15,086 bases of DNA, taken from assembly GCA_017618435.1 (NCBI GenBank), contig JAFZUH010000275.1, positions 1-15,086 on the forward strand, read 5' to 3'. Positions 1 to 8,040 of the stretch are shown one piece after another; position 1 is the stretch's first letter; each line of letters begins with the position of its first letter. Under the pieces are notes generated by a model that ran no database searches, was not told the origin of the DNA, and was given only the letters and a program-made list of their open reading frames with translations. Source of the DNA: Bacteroidales bacterium (lineage in GTDB: Bacteria > Bacteroidota > Bacteroidia > Bacteroidales > WCHB1-69). The translations under genes were made by a program, and so were the position numbers.

Positions 1-1011
1 ACCGTAAACAACAATGTTGCGGACACATTTTCTGGCGGCGGTATTTACAACAAAGGCAACACATTCACATGTTATGGCAAACTTACAGCATCGAATAATA
101 CGGCCAATACCTATGGTGGAGGTGTTTGTAATTTAGGTGCTTTTACGGTAAAAGGAACAAGTACTATAAACAACAATGTAGCCAAATCAAACGGTGGTGG
201 CATATTCCACTACAATCTCACTAATCCGATGAATTTGGAAGGCGGAGCAACTGTCAACAATAATAAAGCCAAAGCGGGTGGCGGAATATTCTTGGATACC
301 GGTACTATCAATATAGGTACCTCTACAAGTGCTAAAAATTTGACTGTAAACAATAATGTGACAGATACGTTTTCAGGTGGCGGTATTTACAACAAGGGGA
401 ACAGTACAATTATGTGTTACGGCAACTTAACCGCTTTGAACAATACCGCCAAAACCTATGGCGGCGGTGTTTATAATTTTGGTACATTGACCGTAAAGGG
501 TACAAGTACAATCAATAGCAATACAGCCCAAACAGGCAACGGCGGCGGTATCTTTGTAGCGACCAGCGGCAGTGTAGGCATGGAAGGCGGTGTCGTAATC
601 CGCAAAAACACGGCTCAACGTGGCGGCGGTATTTGCAACAACAATACTTTCACTGTCGGTTTGGTTGGAACACCTGCCAGTCTCTCTGTAGATTCCAATA
701 AGACAACGGTTTATGTAGGTGGCGGAATAGAAAATGCCGGCACCCTTACATGTAACGGCACTCTTACCGTTACTTATGATACCGCCCAAACCAAAGGCGG
801 CGGTATTTACAATTCAGGAACGATAACAGCCACTGGAGCGGTTGTTGTAACTAATAGTTATGCCAAGACTCAAGGCGGCGGTATTTATGTATTAGGCGGA
901 GCCGTAAACAATATATTCACCACTTCTGCAAATATATCCGATAACAAGGCGGACAGTTGTGGCGGCGGTGTTTATACTGTAGCCGACTTTTCCGTTCCCA
1001 ATGGTAAATTG
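1..1011 (+). repeat. In-register 342-bp (114-residue) tandem super-repeats inside the giant gene
   Basis: Copies begin at 1, 343 and 685, exactly 342 bases apart. Copy 1 starts TVNNNVADTFSGGGIYNKG, copy 2 TVNNNVTDTFSGGGIYNKG, and copy 3 the diverged SVDSNKTTVYVGGGIENAG. Copies 1 and 2 stay alignable through CYG(K/N)LTA, TYGGGV, KGTSTIN and GGGIF. Each copy holds four GGG turns. The third unit is slightly shorter, with the next LT(L/V) start near 1012. The DNA of copies 1 and 2 differs at many third positions, so the duplication is not recent. Confidence 0.8.
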
Positions 1012-4000
1012 ACCCTTTCAAGCAACAAGGCCAACCATGGTGGCGGTATTTATATAGAAAGCGGTACTACAACGCTTCGTGGCACCGCTATCACCAAAGA
1101 TACGGCTATAAATCATGGCGGTGGTATTTTTATAGAGAACGGCACACTTACTTTTGCCAACAATGCAAGTACGATAGGCGGCAGTTCAGCCAATAGGAAT
1201 ACGGCCGTTCGAGGTGGCGGTTTGTATGTGAAAGGCGGTACGGTTAACTTTAATGTGGCTCCGACCATATCATACAATTCGGTTAGCGACTCCGGTGGTG
1301 CCATTATGGTTGCTGGCGGTAGGGTAAATTTCCCTGTTGCGACTACTATCGCATACAACTCTGCAAAATATGGCAGCGGTATAGCCATCAGAGGCGGAAG
1401 TATTGTCGCCGATGGTGCTTTGACTTTAGACCACAACGGTTCCACGATTAATGGTAGCCAAGGCGGCGGTTTGAATGTGGGTGGTAATTCCATTGTTACC
1501 TGCAATGCCTTATTGACCGTTACGAACAATACGGCATACAGAACAACAGCAGGAGGTCAGGGTGGCGGTATTTGTTTGGCGGAAGACAATACGACTCCTC
1601 CGACCTTGAATCTGTATGGCGGAGCGATTATAAACAATAATCATGGCTATTATGGTGGAGGTATCTATCGTCTTAGAGGTCTGTTGATAGTAGGTAAAAA
1701 TAATGCCAACAAAAATATTGTTCTTGACAATAATACGGCTGCATTTGGAGGTGCATTCTATCAAAATTCCGACCTTGCCAAGGATACCATTTATGGAAAT
1801 GTAACGATGAGCAATAATACAAGTACCGATTATGGCGGTGGTATGAATTTCAGAGCAGGCGTTATTCATTGCTCTGGGGATTGGACTATAACGGGCAATA
1901 CTGCTGCAACTTATGGCGGTGGCTTAAACAAAACCAATGGTACACTTACCATAGATGGTAAATTTACCGTAAGTAACAATACTGCAACCTATGGTGGCGG
2001 TATATGTTTGGGCGAAACGGATGCTGCAAATTCACTGACACTTAACGGAGCCGTTATCACAGGCAATCAGGCAACAACAGGAGTAGGTGGTGGCGGTATT
2101 TATGTAAAATCGGGAACACTTACTTTTTCGGGTGCGACTGCTACTATTGTCGGAGGAACTTCAGCCAATAAGAATACCGCAATAGACGGAGCCGGTTTGT
2201 ATGTAGCAGGCGGTACGGTTAATTTTACAACAGCACCAAACATATCATACAATGTAGCCAGTGGTAATGGCGGTGGTGTTGCTATTGCCGGAGGTACTGT
2301 CAATGTACCTGTGCTTACGGCACTTGCCAATAATCAGGCAGCCAACGGCGGTGGTGTATTTGTAAATGGAGGAACGCTAACGGCTACGGGAGCAGACACT
2401 ACGGCGGGTTTGAAAATATTTAGCAATACGGCTACAGCTAATGGTGGTGGTTTGTATTATGCCAATGGAATAATTACCAACAATAGCAAACGCAATATTG
2501 TTATATATGAGAATACAGCAGCCAATGGCGGCGGTATGTATTGCGGATTAACAGCAACAGGCAACAAAACTATTGGCAATATCTCTGCTATACGCAACAA
2601 TGCGGCTTCTGAAAATGGAGGCGGTATTTATTACAAAGGTTACAATATAACCGATGCAACGACATTTTCAAGTATAATTGCAATAAAAGCCAATACGGCA
2701 GACAGTCTTGGCGGAGGCGTGTTTGTAGAGGCTTATCCCGTTAATTTCTCCAATGCGATAACGATAAGCAATAATACCGTTACCAAGACTAATACTTCAG
2801 CTATTCCATTGGTATATGGTGGAGCAGGTATTTATAACAATGGCGGTACGGTCAATTTTTCGGGTAGTAGTGTATTGATAGACCAGAATGTTTCCAATGG
2901 ACACGGTGGCGGCATTTTTAATAAAGGAGGTACCATTACATGTACAGGCGGGAATATGACATTGAGTAACAATAGAGCCTATATGATTAGCAATAAAACA
3001 TATGGTGGTCGAGGTGGCGGTCTTTACGATACCTTGGGAACAATCACCATAGGAGCCTCAGGCAATGCAAGAAACTTGATATTGAATAACGATACGGCGA
3101 CCTATGGCGGCGGCGTGCATATAGGAGGAGGTACCTTGACATGTTGGGGCAATATAACAGCCGACCAAGATAGTGTATTGCAGTCAGGAGGAGCCCTTCG
3201 CAATTGGGCAGGTATGATTGATTGTAAAGGCAATATTTCTGTATCCAATAGTGGAGGAGGTTATGCAGGAGGAGCAATCTATGTTCATACAGGAACTGTC
3301 AAATGTGGAGGAACGACCACATTGACTAACAATAGAGCGGTTGATTGCGGTGGCGGTCTTGCATGTAATGCCGGAACAGTAACATTGACAGGTCTTGCTA
3401 CGATAACGGGCAATCGTTCCTCACTTAATGGTGGCGGTATTTATATAAATAACGATGGAAGCGTTACGATAAACAATAAAGCCAATGTATCAAATAATAC
3501 CAGTACCCAAAACGGTGGCGGTATTTACTTGCAGGTTTCCAATTGTGTATTGAACATGAATGGAGGAGCCACGATAAATAACAATAGGTCACTAAGTGGT
3601 AGAGGTGGAGGTATATCTACAGCGGGTACAGTTACATGGAATGATGTGTTGGCCGTAACCAACAATCAGGCATCAACTAATGGAGGTGGTATATATACAT
3701 CAAAGACATTGGATTTGCGAAATTCCTATATAGTTAATAATACGGCAGGCGGTAATGGTGGCGGTGTGTATGTGAGCGACAGCCAGAATGCCGGTGACTA
3801 TGCGGCAACCAAGATAGTAAAAGTTGGCGGTAATATGAAGATAATCGGCAATACGGTTAGCGGCAATGAAAACAACGTGTATGTGATGAGCCGCAACAAT
3901 ATTCATTTTGTGGAAACCTTTGCGGATACTTCATCGGTTGGCGTTTATTGCGTAAGAAGTGCTACCGCTTATCCTGCATACGGATCCAACAATATCACAA

Positions 4001-4797
4001 TTTACGGTATGCGTGAAGATGATTTGTTTGCTAAAGTAGATTTCAGCGAAAATGACCCCATCAACAATGCAGGCAGATTCTTCAATGACCTGACATCTGT
4101 TACAGGTGAGTTTACAAGCACAGGACATACGGAAGCAGGAGGCTATCCTGCAAGTCCTGCACCTGCAAATGCGGTAAGCGTAATGGCAAACAACAGAAAA
4201 GCGGGCTCAGGTCAGGATTTGGACGCCGTAAAATGGCAGGATTATGATTTGCCGATAGAACTGTTGTCATTTGTCGGTTCTTGTCAGAATGGCATAACCA
4301 CTTTCAATTGGGAAACGATGACGGAAACCAACAACGATTATTTCACCATAGAGGCAAGTAGCGATGCTGTTAATTACGAACCTGTTGCTACAATATCTGG
4401 AGCAGGCACAACCTCGCAAAGACAGCAATACAGTTATCATATCAATACAAATGACAGCATAATGTATTACCGTTTGAGACAAACGGACATAGACGGGAAA
4501 AACGAGGTGTTTGCCCCGATAGCCGTACAATGTACTGACAGCAAGAGCGAAGAACCGAGTATCAGTATCTATCCACAACCTGCCAAGGATATGTTTGAGA
4601 TAATAGTTCAAGGCGAAGATATAGAGATAGAGCAAATGAGTCTGTACAATATGTTGGGCAGTTGTATCAAACGTCAGGTAGTGAACAGCCAGAGTGCGGC
4701 AATGAGTTTGGAGACCTTGTCATCGGGCGTTTACAATCTGCTGATAAGACTGTCAGACGGCAAATTGTACAACAGGAAAGTTGTTGTAACGAAATAA
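1..4797 (+). CDS. Giant secreted repeat protein (Pmp-like beta-helix) with T9SS C-terminal domain, 5' end outside window
   Basis: The reading frame is open from base 1, so the gene starts upstream; the Met at 229 is internal. 1598 residues are visible. Codons 1 to about 1290 are a repeat array with some 35 GGG(I/V/L)(Y/F) motifs, spaced mostly 22-30 residues apart and alternating with N-rich NN(T/V)A turns. This pattern resembles chlamydial polymorphic membrane protein repeats (GGA[ILV] and FxxN) and predicts a right-handed beta-helix. A non-repeat spacer follows. Codons about 1417-1513 (from LPIELLSF to YYRLRQTDIDGKNE) are a beta-sandwich of the kind often placed before Bacteroidota sorting domains. 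Codons about 1519-1598 are a type A T9SS sorting domain (SIYPQPAKD, LYNMLG, LSSGVYNLLI, KVVVTK). Family knowledge predicts export by Sec, passage through T9SS, removal of the last domain and surface attachment or release. The ligand is unknown; an adhesin or structural role is inference. A terminator follows. Confidence 0.9.
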   Translation, partial: TVNNNVADTFSGGGIYNKGNTFTCYGKLTASNNTANTYGGGVCNLGAFTVKGTSTINNNVAKSNGGGIFHYNLTNPMNLEGGATVNNNKAKAGGGIFLDTGTINIGTSTSAKNLTVNNNVTDTFSGGGIYNKGNSTIMCYGNLTALNNTAKTYGGGVYNFGTLTVKGTSTINSNTAQTGNGGGIFVATSGSVGMEGGVVIRKNTAQRGGGICNNNTFTVGLVGTPASLSVDSNKTTVYVGGGIENAGTLTCNGTLTVTYDTAQTKGGGIYNSGTITATGAVVVTNSYAKTQGGGIYVLGGAVNNIFTTSANISDNKADSCGGGVYTVADFSVPNGKLTLSSNKANHGGGIYIESGTTTLRGTAITKDTAINHGGGIFIENGTLTFANNASTIGGSSANRNTAVRGGGLYVKGGTVNFNVAPTISYNSVSDSGGAIMVAGGRVNFPVATTIAYNSAKYGSGIAIRGGSIVADGALTLDHNGSTINGSQGGGLNVGGNSIVTCNALLTVTNNTAYRTTAGGQGGGICLAEDNTTPPTLNLYGGAIINNNHGYYGGGIYRLRGLLIVGKNNANKNIVLDNNTAAFGGAFYQNSDLAKDTIYGNVTMSNNTSTDYGGGMNFRAGVIHCSGDWTITGNTAATYGGGLNKTNGTLTIDGKFTVSNNTATYGGGICLGETDAANSLTLNGAVITGNQATTGVGGGGIYVKSGTLTFSGATATIVGGTSANKNTAIDGAGLYVAGGTVNFTTAPNISYNVASGNGGGVAIAGGTVNVPVLTALANNQAANGGGVFVNGGTLTATGADTTAGLKIFSNTATANGGGLYYANGIITNNSKRNIVIYENTAANGGGMYCGLTATGNKTIGNISAIRNNAASENGGGIYYKGYNITDATTFSSIIAIKANTADSLGGGVFVEAYPVNFSNAITISNNTVTKTNTSAIPLVYGGAGIYNNGGTVNFSGSSVLIDQNVSNGHGGGIFNKGGTITCTGGNMTLSNNRAYMISNKTYGGRGGGLYDTLGTITIGASGNARNLILNNDTATYGGGVHIGGGTLTCWGNITADQDSVLQSGGALRNWAGMIDCKGNISVSNSGGGYAGGAIYVHTGTVKCGGTTTLTNNRAVDCGGGLACNAGTVTLTGLATITGNRSSLNGGGIYINNDGSVTINNKANVSNNTSTQNGGGIYLQVSNCVLNMNGGATINNNRSLSGRGGGISTAGTVTWNDVLAVTNNQASTNGGGIYTSKTLDLRNSYIVNNTAGGNGGGVYVSDSQNAGDYAATKIVKVGGNMKIIGNTVSGNENNVYVMSRNNIHFVETFADTSSVGVYCVRSATAYPAYGSNNITIYGMREDDLFAKVDFSENDPINNAGRFFNDLTSVTGEFTSTGHTEAGGYPASPAPANAVSVMANNRKAGSGQDLDAVKWQDYDLPIELLSFVGSCQNGITTFNWETMTETNNDYFTIEASSDAVNYEPVATISGAGTTSQRQQYSYHINTNDSIMYYRLRQTDIDGKNEVFAPIAVQCTDSKSEEPSISIYPQPAKDMFEIIVQGEDIEIEQMSLYNMLGSCIKRQVVNSQSAAMSLETLSSGVYNLLIRLSDGKLYNRKVVVTK
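1117..1440 (+). repeat. Long diverged repeat, copy B1
   Basis: This segment encodes GGGIFIENGTLTF, then TIGGSSANRNTA, GGGLYVKGGTVNF and a VNFPVATTIAYN stretch. The same order recurs 972 bases downstream (copy B2 at about 2089). It marks a block duplication of several beta-helix turns. The right boundary is approximate. Confidence 0.65.
2089..2412 (+). repeat. Long diverged repeat, copy B2
   Basis: This is the partner of the block at 1117. It reads GGGIYVKSGTLTF, TIVGGTSANKNTA, GAGLYVAGGTVNF and VNVPVLTALANN. The offset of 972 bases equals 324 codons, so the reading frame and turn phase are kept. The right boundary is approximate. Confidence 0.65.
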
Positions 4798-4823
4798 TAG
4801 AATAATTGTTTTAAAGTGTTGTA

Positions 4824-4852
4824 GAGTCGCAATTGTTTGCGGCTCTTTTTTT
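4824..4852 (+). terminator. Rho-independent terminator after the T9SS protein gene
   Basis: GAGTCGC (4824-4830) pairs with GCGGCTC (4839-4845) in a 7-bp stem with one G-T wobble and an 8-base loop. Seven T residues (4846-4852) follow directly. It lies 27 bases after the stop codon at 4795-4797 and separates this gene from rel. Confidence 0.85.
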
Positions 4853-4887
4853 ATCATTGAACAAAAAATTGAAGGTAGTATTTTGTA

Positions 4888-4906
4888 CAAAAGTTGTATC
4901 TTTGCA
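4888..4906 (+). promoter_or_regulatory. Bacteroidota-type promoter, -7 box TATCTTTG, for the rel operon
   Basis: TATCTTTG at 4897-4904 matches the Bacteroidota -7 consensus TAnnTTTG exactly. No well-spaced -33 TTTG is evident: TTTTG at 4881-4885 is too close. The 18 bases AAAAGTTGTATCTTTGCA are repeated exactly on the other strand in front of sulP. Transcription would start near 4911, giving an A/T-rich leader of about 75 bases before the rel start at 4986. No Shine-Dalgarno sequence is seen, as is usual in this phylum. Confidence 0.7.
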
Positions 4907-4985
4907 AAATAGATATTGTTAGTTTTTTTTATTTGCAATATATTGATATTCAGTATTATTTTTTGTAGTTAAAAAAATATAAAAA

Positions 4986-7220
4986 ATGAACACCCAACAA
5001 AACGAAGAAATCCAACAGATATTTTCACGATATAGAGATATTCAGTTAAAATTGCGGGCAAGAAATACGTCTCGTGAACAGAAAAAGAATGTTCGCAAGG
5101 CCTTTTCTTTGGCATTCAATGCCCACAAAGATATGAGGAGACGTAGTGGAGAATCCTATATTCTTCATCCGCTTGAAGTCGCCAATATTATATTGGACAA
5201 TATGAATTTGGGGGCGACATCGGTTATCTGTGCATTGTTGCACGATACGGTGGAAGATACTGATTATACACTACAAGATATAGAAGCCTTGTTTGGCAAA
5301 GAAATTGCTCAGATTATAGATGGACTTACCAAAATAGATGATGTTTCCGACACACAAGCCTCCAAGCAATTTGAGACTTTTAGAAAGATATTGATTTCAA
5401 TGAGCAAAGACGCCAGAGTTATTCTTATCAAATTGGCGGATAGGCTGCACAATATGCGTACTTTGGATTCCATGCCTCCCGATAAGCAATTGAAAATATC
5501 GTCAGAAACGCTTTATATGTATGCTCCACTTGCTCATCGTTTGGGATTTTATAACATCAAATCAGAATTGGAAGACCTTGCGATGAAATATCAAGACCCG
5601 GGTAGTTATGCCTATATCGCCAAGAGAATACAAGACAGCAGTGACGAACGGGAACGCTTTATCAGCGATTTTACGGCTCCAATCAAAGAAAAATTAACGG
5701 AAAAAGGATTCACTTTTGAGATATTAAGCAGAACAAAATCAATATATTCCATTTGGCAAAAGATGACCAAAAAGAAAATACCTTTTGATGAGGTATATGA
5801 TTTGTTTGCCATTCGTATCATTATAGATTCCGATGAAGAGCATCAAAAATCGTCCTGTTGGTCTGTTTATTCTTTGGTAACCGATATTTATACACCGCGT
5901 TCTGATAGGTTGAGAGATTGGATTTCAACTCCAAAATCGAACGGTTATCAATCGCTTCATACAACTGTGATGAGCCGTGCCGGCAAATGGGTGGAAGTGC
6001 AAATCCGTACCAAACAAATGGATGCTATTGCCGAAAATGGTTTTGCCGCCCATTGGGTATATAAAGAAAACAACAAGCAAAGTTACGAACAGGGGGTTGA
6101 TGCTTGGTTGTCCAATATAAAAGAGATATTGCAAAACAGCGATACCAACACGGGTGAATTGGTGGCTGGTGTGAAAATGAATCTTTTCAATAAAGAAATA
6201 TTTGTTTTTACTCCCAAGGGAGATGAACATACTTTGCCTGAAAACTCTACCGTATTGGATTTTGCCTACGAAATAGGGGCGGAACTCGGCAATTATTGTA
6301 TTGGGGCCAAAGTGAACAACAAACTTGTACCGCCCTCATATATACTGAAAAGCGGTGACCAAATAGAAATAATTACCTCTAAAAAACAAAAAGTTCACGA
6401 AGAATGGCTGACATTTGTTGCCACTGCCAAGGCCGTTGACAATATCACCAAAGTATTGCAACAGGAAAAAGACAACACAATAAATGAAGGTAAAAATATT
6501 TTGAAAGCTTATTTCAAAAAATATGACGTGGAAATCAACAAGATAAATCGTGATAAATTGATGGTTTTCGCCAATTGTAAAGATAAGGAAGAATTGTATC
6601 TCGGCATTTATAACGGTGCGATAAAAGAATCTGTTATTAAACAATGTTTTTCCAAAATTGGTTTGCTTTACAAAATATTCAATGCCGTAAAACCCATTAT
6701 AAAATGGATAAAAGGCATTAAAAACTTATTTACCGTAGATAATGCTATCAGACGGAAATTGTCCAGAAACCCGCAATCTATGTTGTTGGGAGAAAATGTA
6801 CATGAAATAAAACAGACGATAGCCACGTGCTGCAATCCAGTTGCCGGCGACCAAGTTATTGCTTTTGCTTTGACAGACAATGAAATAGTTGTCCATAGAG
6901 CCAACTGCTCCAATGCGATACAATTGTCTGCCAAACATGGCGATAAAATAGTAAAAGCCAAATGGAGACCACAACAAACGCAGGTGGATTTCTTAACGGG
7001 TATCTATATCAAAGGTTTTGATTCCAAAGGTTTGGTGCATAGTATTACAGGTATTATTTCTCAAGATTTTCAAGTCAATTGCCGTTCTATTCAGTTTGAA
7101 ACCAGCGAAGGTATTTTTGAGGGAAGAATAAGCCTGTATATTCAACACGTTGATAATCTGAATAAATTGATGGACAAACTAAAACTAATAAAAGGCATTG
7201 AAAAAGTGGAAAGAATATAA
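4986..7220 (+). CDS. rel: Bifunctional (p)ppGpp synthetase/hydrolase (RelA/SpoT family)
   Basis: Makes and degrades the stringent-response alarmone (p)ppGpp from GTP/GDP and ATP in the cytoplasm. The 744 residues are normal for a long RSH protein. The N-terminal hydrolase domain (about 1-200) has its metal-binding set: H47, H61, HDTVED at 86-91 and the LADRLHNMRT motif at 150-159, so hydrolysis should be active. The synthetase domain (about 230-360) has DLFAIRI (272-278), SNGYQSLHTT (318-327) and EVQIRT (338-343). The RxKD-type basic motif is RLRD at 308-311, of the Rel/SpoT rather than the acidic RelA kind. A TGS domain (about 401-465), a cysteine region (CC at 615-616, HRANC at 637-641) and an ACT domain (about 665-744) follow. 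It heads a (+) block; the next gene overlaps its end. spoT would be an equally good symbol. A second RSH gene elsewhere is common in Bacteroidota and cannot be judged here. Confidence 0.95.
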   Translation: MNTQQNEEIQQIFSRYRDIQLKLRARNTSREQKKNVRKAFSLAFNAHKDMRRRSGESYILHPLEVANIILDNMNLGATSVICALLHDTVEDTDYTLQDIEALFGKEIAQIIDGLTKIDDVSDTQASKQFETFRKILISMSKDARVILIKLADRLHNMRTLDSMPPDKQLKISSETLYMYAPLAHRLGFYNIKSELEDLAMKYQDPGSYAYIAKRIQDSSDERERFISDFTAPIKEKLTEKGFTFEILSRTKSIYSIWQKMTKKKIPFDEVYDLFAIRIIIDSDEEHQKSSCWSVYSLVTDIYTPRSDRLRDWISTPKSNGYQSLHTTVMSRAGKWVEVQIRTKQMDAIAENGFAAHWVYKENNKQSYEQGVDAWLSNIKEILQNSDTNTGELVAGVKMNLFNKEIFVFTPKGDEHTLPENSTVLDFAYEIGAELGNYCIGAKVNNKLVPPSYILKSGDQIEIITSKKQKVHEEWLTFVATAKAVDNITKVLQQEKDNTINEGKNILKAYFKKYDVEINKINRDKLMVFANCKDKEELYLGIYNGAIKESVIKQCFSKIGLLYKIFNAVKPIIKWIKGIKNLFTVDNAIRRKLSRNPQSMLLGENVHEIKQTIATCCNPVAGDQVIAFALTDNEIVVHRANCSNAIQLSAKHGDKIVKAKWRPQQTQVDFLTGIYIKGFDSKGLVHSITGIISQDFQVNCRSIQFETSEGIFEGRISLYIQHVDNLNKLMDKLKLIKGIEKVERI

Positions 7221-8040
7221 TAGCCTTGACAGTATATTTGTCTTTGGTAGTTTGATAGTGTTGTTTTGTTTGTTTGCTTGCAAAACAAGACCTAACCGGC
7301 ATATAAATATTACTCAACAAGATAGTGTTATTGTTGATACTCAGAAAATTATTGTAAATCAATTGTTTAATCCAAATGTTTATGCCTTCAAATACAATTG
7401 GTATAGTACGCGTATGTCTGTTAGTGTAAAAAATATTGATAATCAGCAGGAACAGATTTCGTTGAATGCTTTTTGGGTAAATAAAAAAGATAGCATTATT
7501 TTCATCACTTTGAGCAAAATGGGCATAGAAGGGGCTCGTTTTGTTTTAACTACAGATTCGGTAAAATATATCAATCATCTGGACAAAGAATATTATTGGG
7601 GCGATTATCGCATTTTCAATAAATTGTTGGGTTTTCCTGTTGATTTTTATATGATTCAGTCTTTGTTTATGGGGGGAGATTTGCCCTATTTTGATAAAAC
7701 CTGCACCAAAGATTCTTCCGAAAATACAATTACTTATATGTCAAGCAGTCGAAAAAGTTTGAAAAACAATATGATTGTAGAGCAAAAATTGCAGACAGAC
7801 CAGCTGCAACGCACTATATATCAGTATATTAAAGATGTAAAAACCTTGAACAATATAGCAATCTCATTCAACAATTTTGTTGCTATGCCTGATGGACAAT
7901 ATTGTTTCCAATATATGGATATTTCAATTCCTGCAATGAACATACAACTGCAATGTCAATTGAAAGGTACCAAAATTAATGTTCCCGGACCAACTTCCAT
8001 TAAACGGTCGGAAAAATATAAGCCTATAAAAATACAATGA
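7198..8040 (+). CDS. DUF4292 family lipoprotein
   Basis: The 280-residue product has a basic N-terminus (MKKWKE), a hydrophobic segment at about 13-27 and a lipobox ending L-F-A-C with the acylated Cys at 28, so it should be a membrane-anchored lipoprotein facing the periplasm or outer membrane. The body matches DUF4292 as I know it: YNWYSTRMSVSVK, LNAFWVNKKDSIIFITLSKMG, GIEGARFVLTTDSVKYIN, YYWGDYRIF and the SLFMGGDLPY region. I recall this family as having a LolA/LolB-like fold; a role in lipoprotein handling is inference. The start is a TTG at 7198, inside the last 23 bases of rel. It is the only usual start codon between the in-frame stop at 7189 and the signal peptide core, which supports translational coupling to rel. 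The stop overlaps the queG start. Confidence 0.8.
   Translation: MKKWKEYNSLDSIFVFGSLIVLFCLFACKTRPNRHINITQQDSVIVDTQKIIVNQLFNPNVYAFKYNWYSTRMSVSVKNIDNQQEQISLNAFWVNKKDSIIFITLSKMGIEGARFVLTTDSVKYINHLDKEYYWGDYRIFNKLLGFPVDFYMIQSLFMGGDLPYFDKTCTKDSSENTITYMSSSRKSLKNNMIVEQKLQTDQLQRTIYQYIKDVKTLNNIAISFNNFVAMPDGQYCFQYMDISIPAMNIQLQCQLKGTKINVPGPTSIKRSEKYKPIKIQ

Noticed and set aside
229..231. ATG at 229 as the start of the giant T9SS protein
   Set aside because: The same frame is open and shows the same repeats from base 1, so this Met is internal and the true start is outside the window.
1113..1529. 138-codon open frame on the minus strand inside the giant gene
   Set aside because: It is rich in proline because it mirrors glycine codons of the repeat array. 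It and the other minus-strand frames in 427-4635 are shadows.
1..3800. CRISPR-like or satellite DNA repeats
   Set aside because: The regular GGCGGCGGT words lie in one continuous coding frame and vary at third positions, as expected of protein repeats. There are no constant-length spacers.
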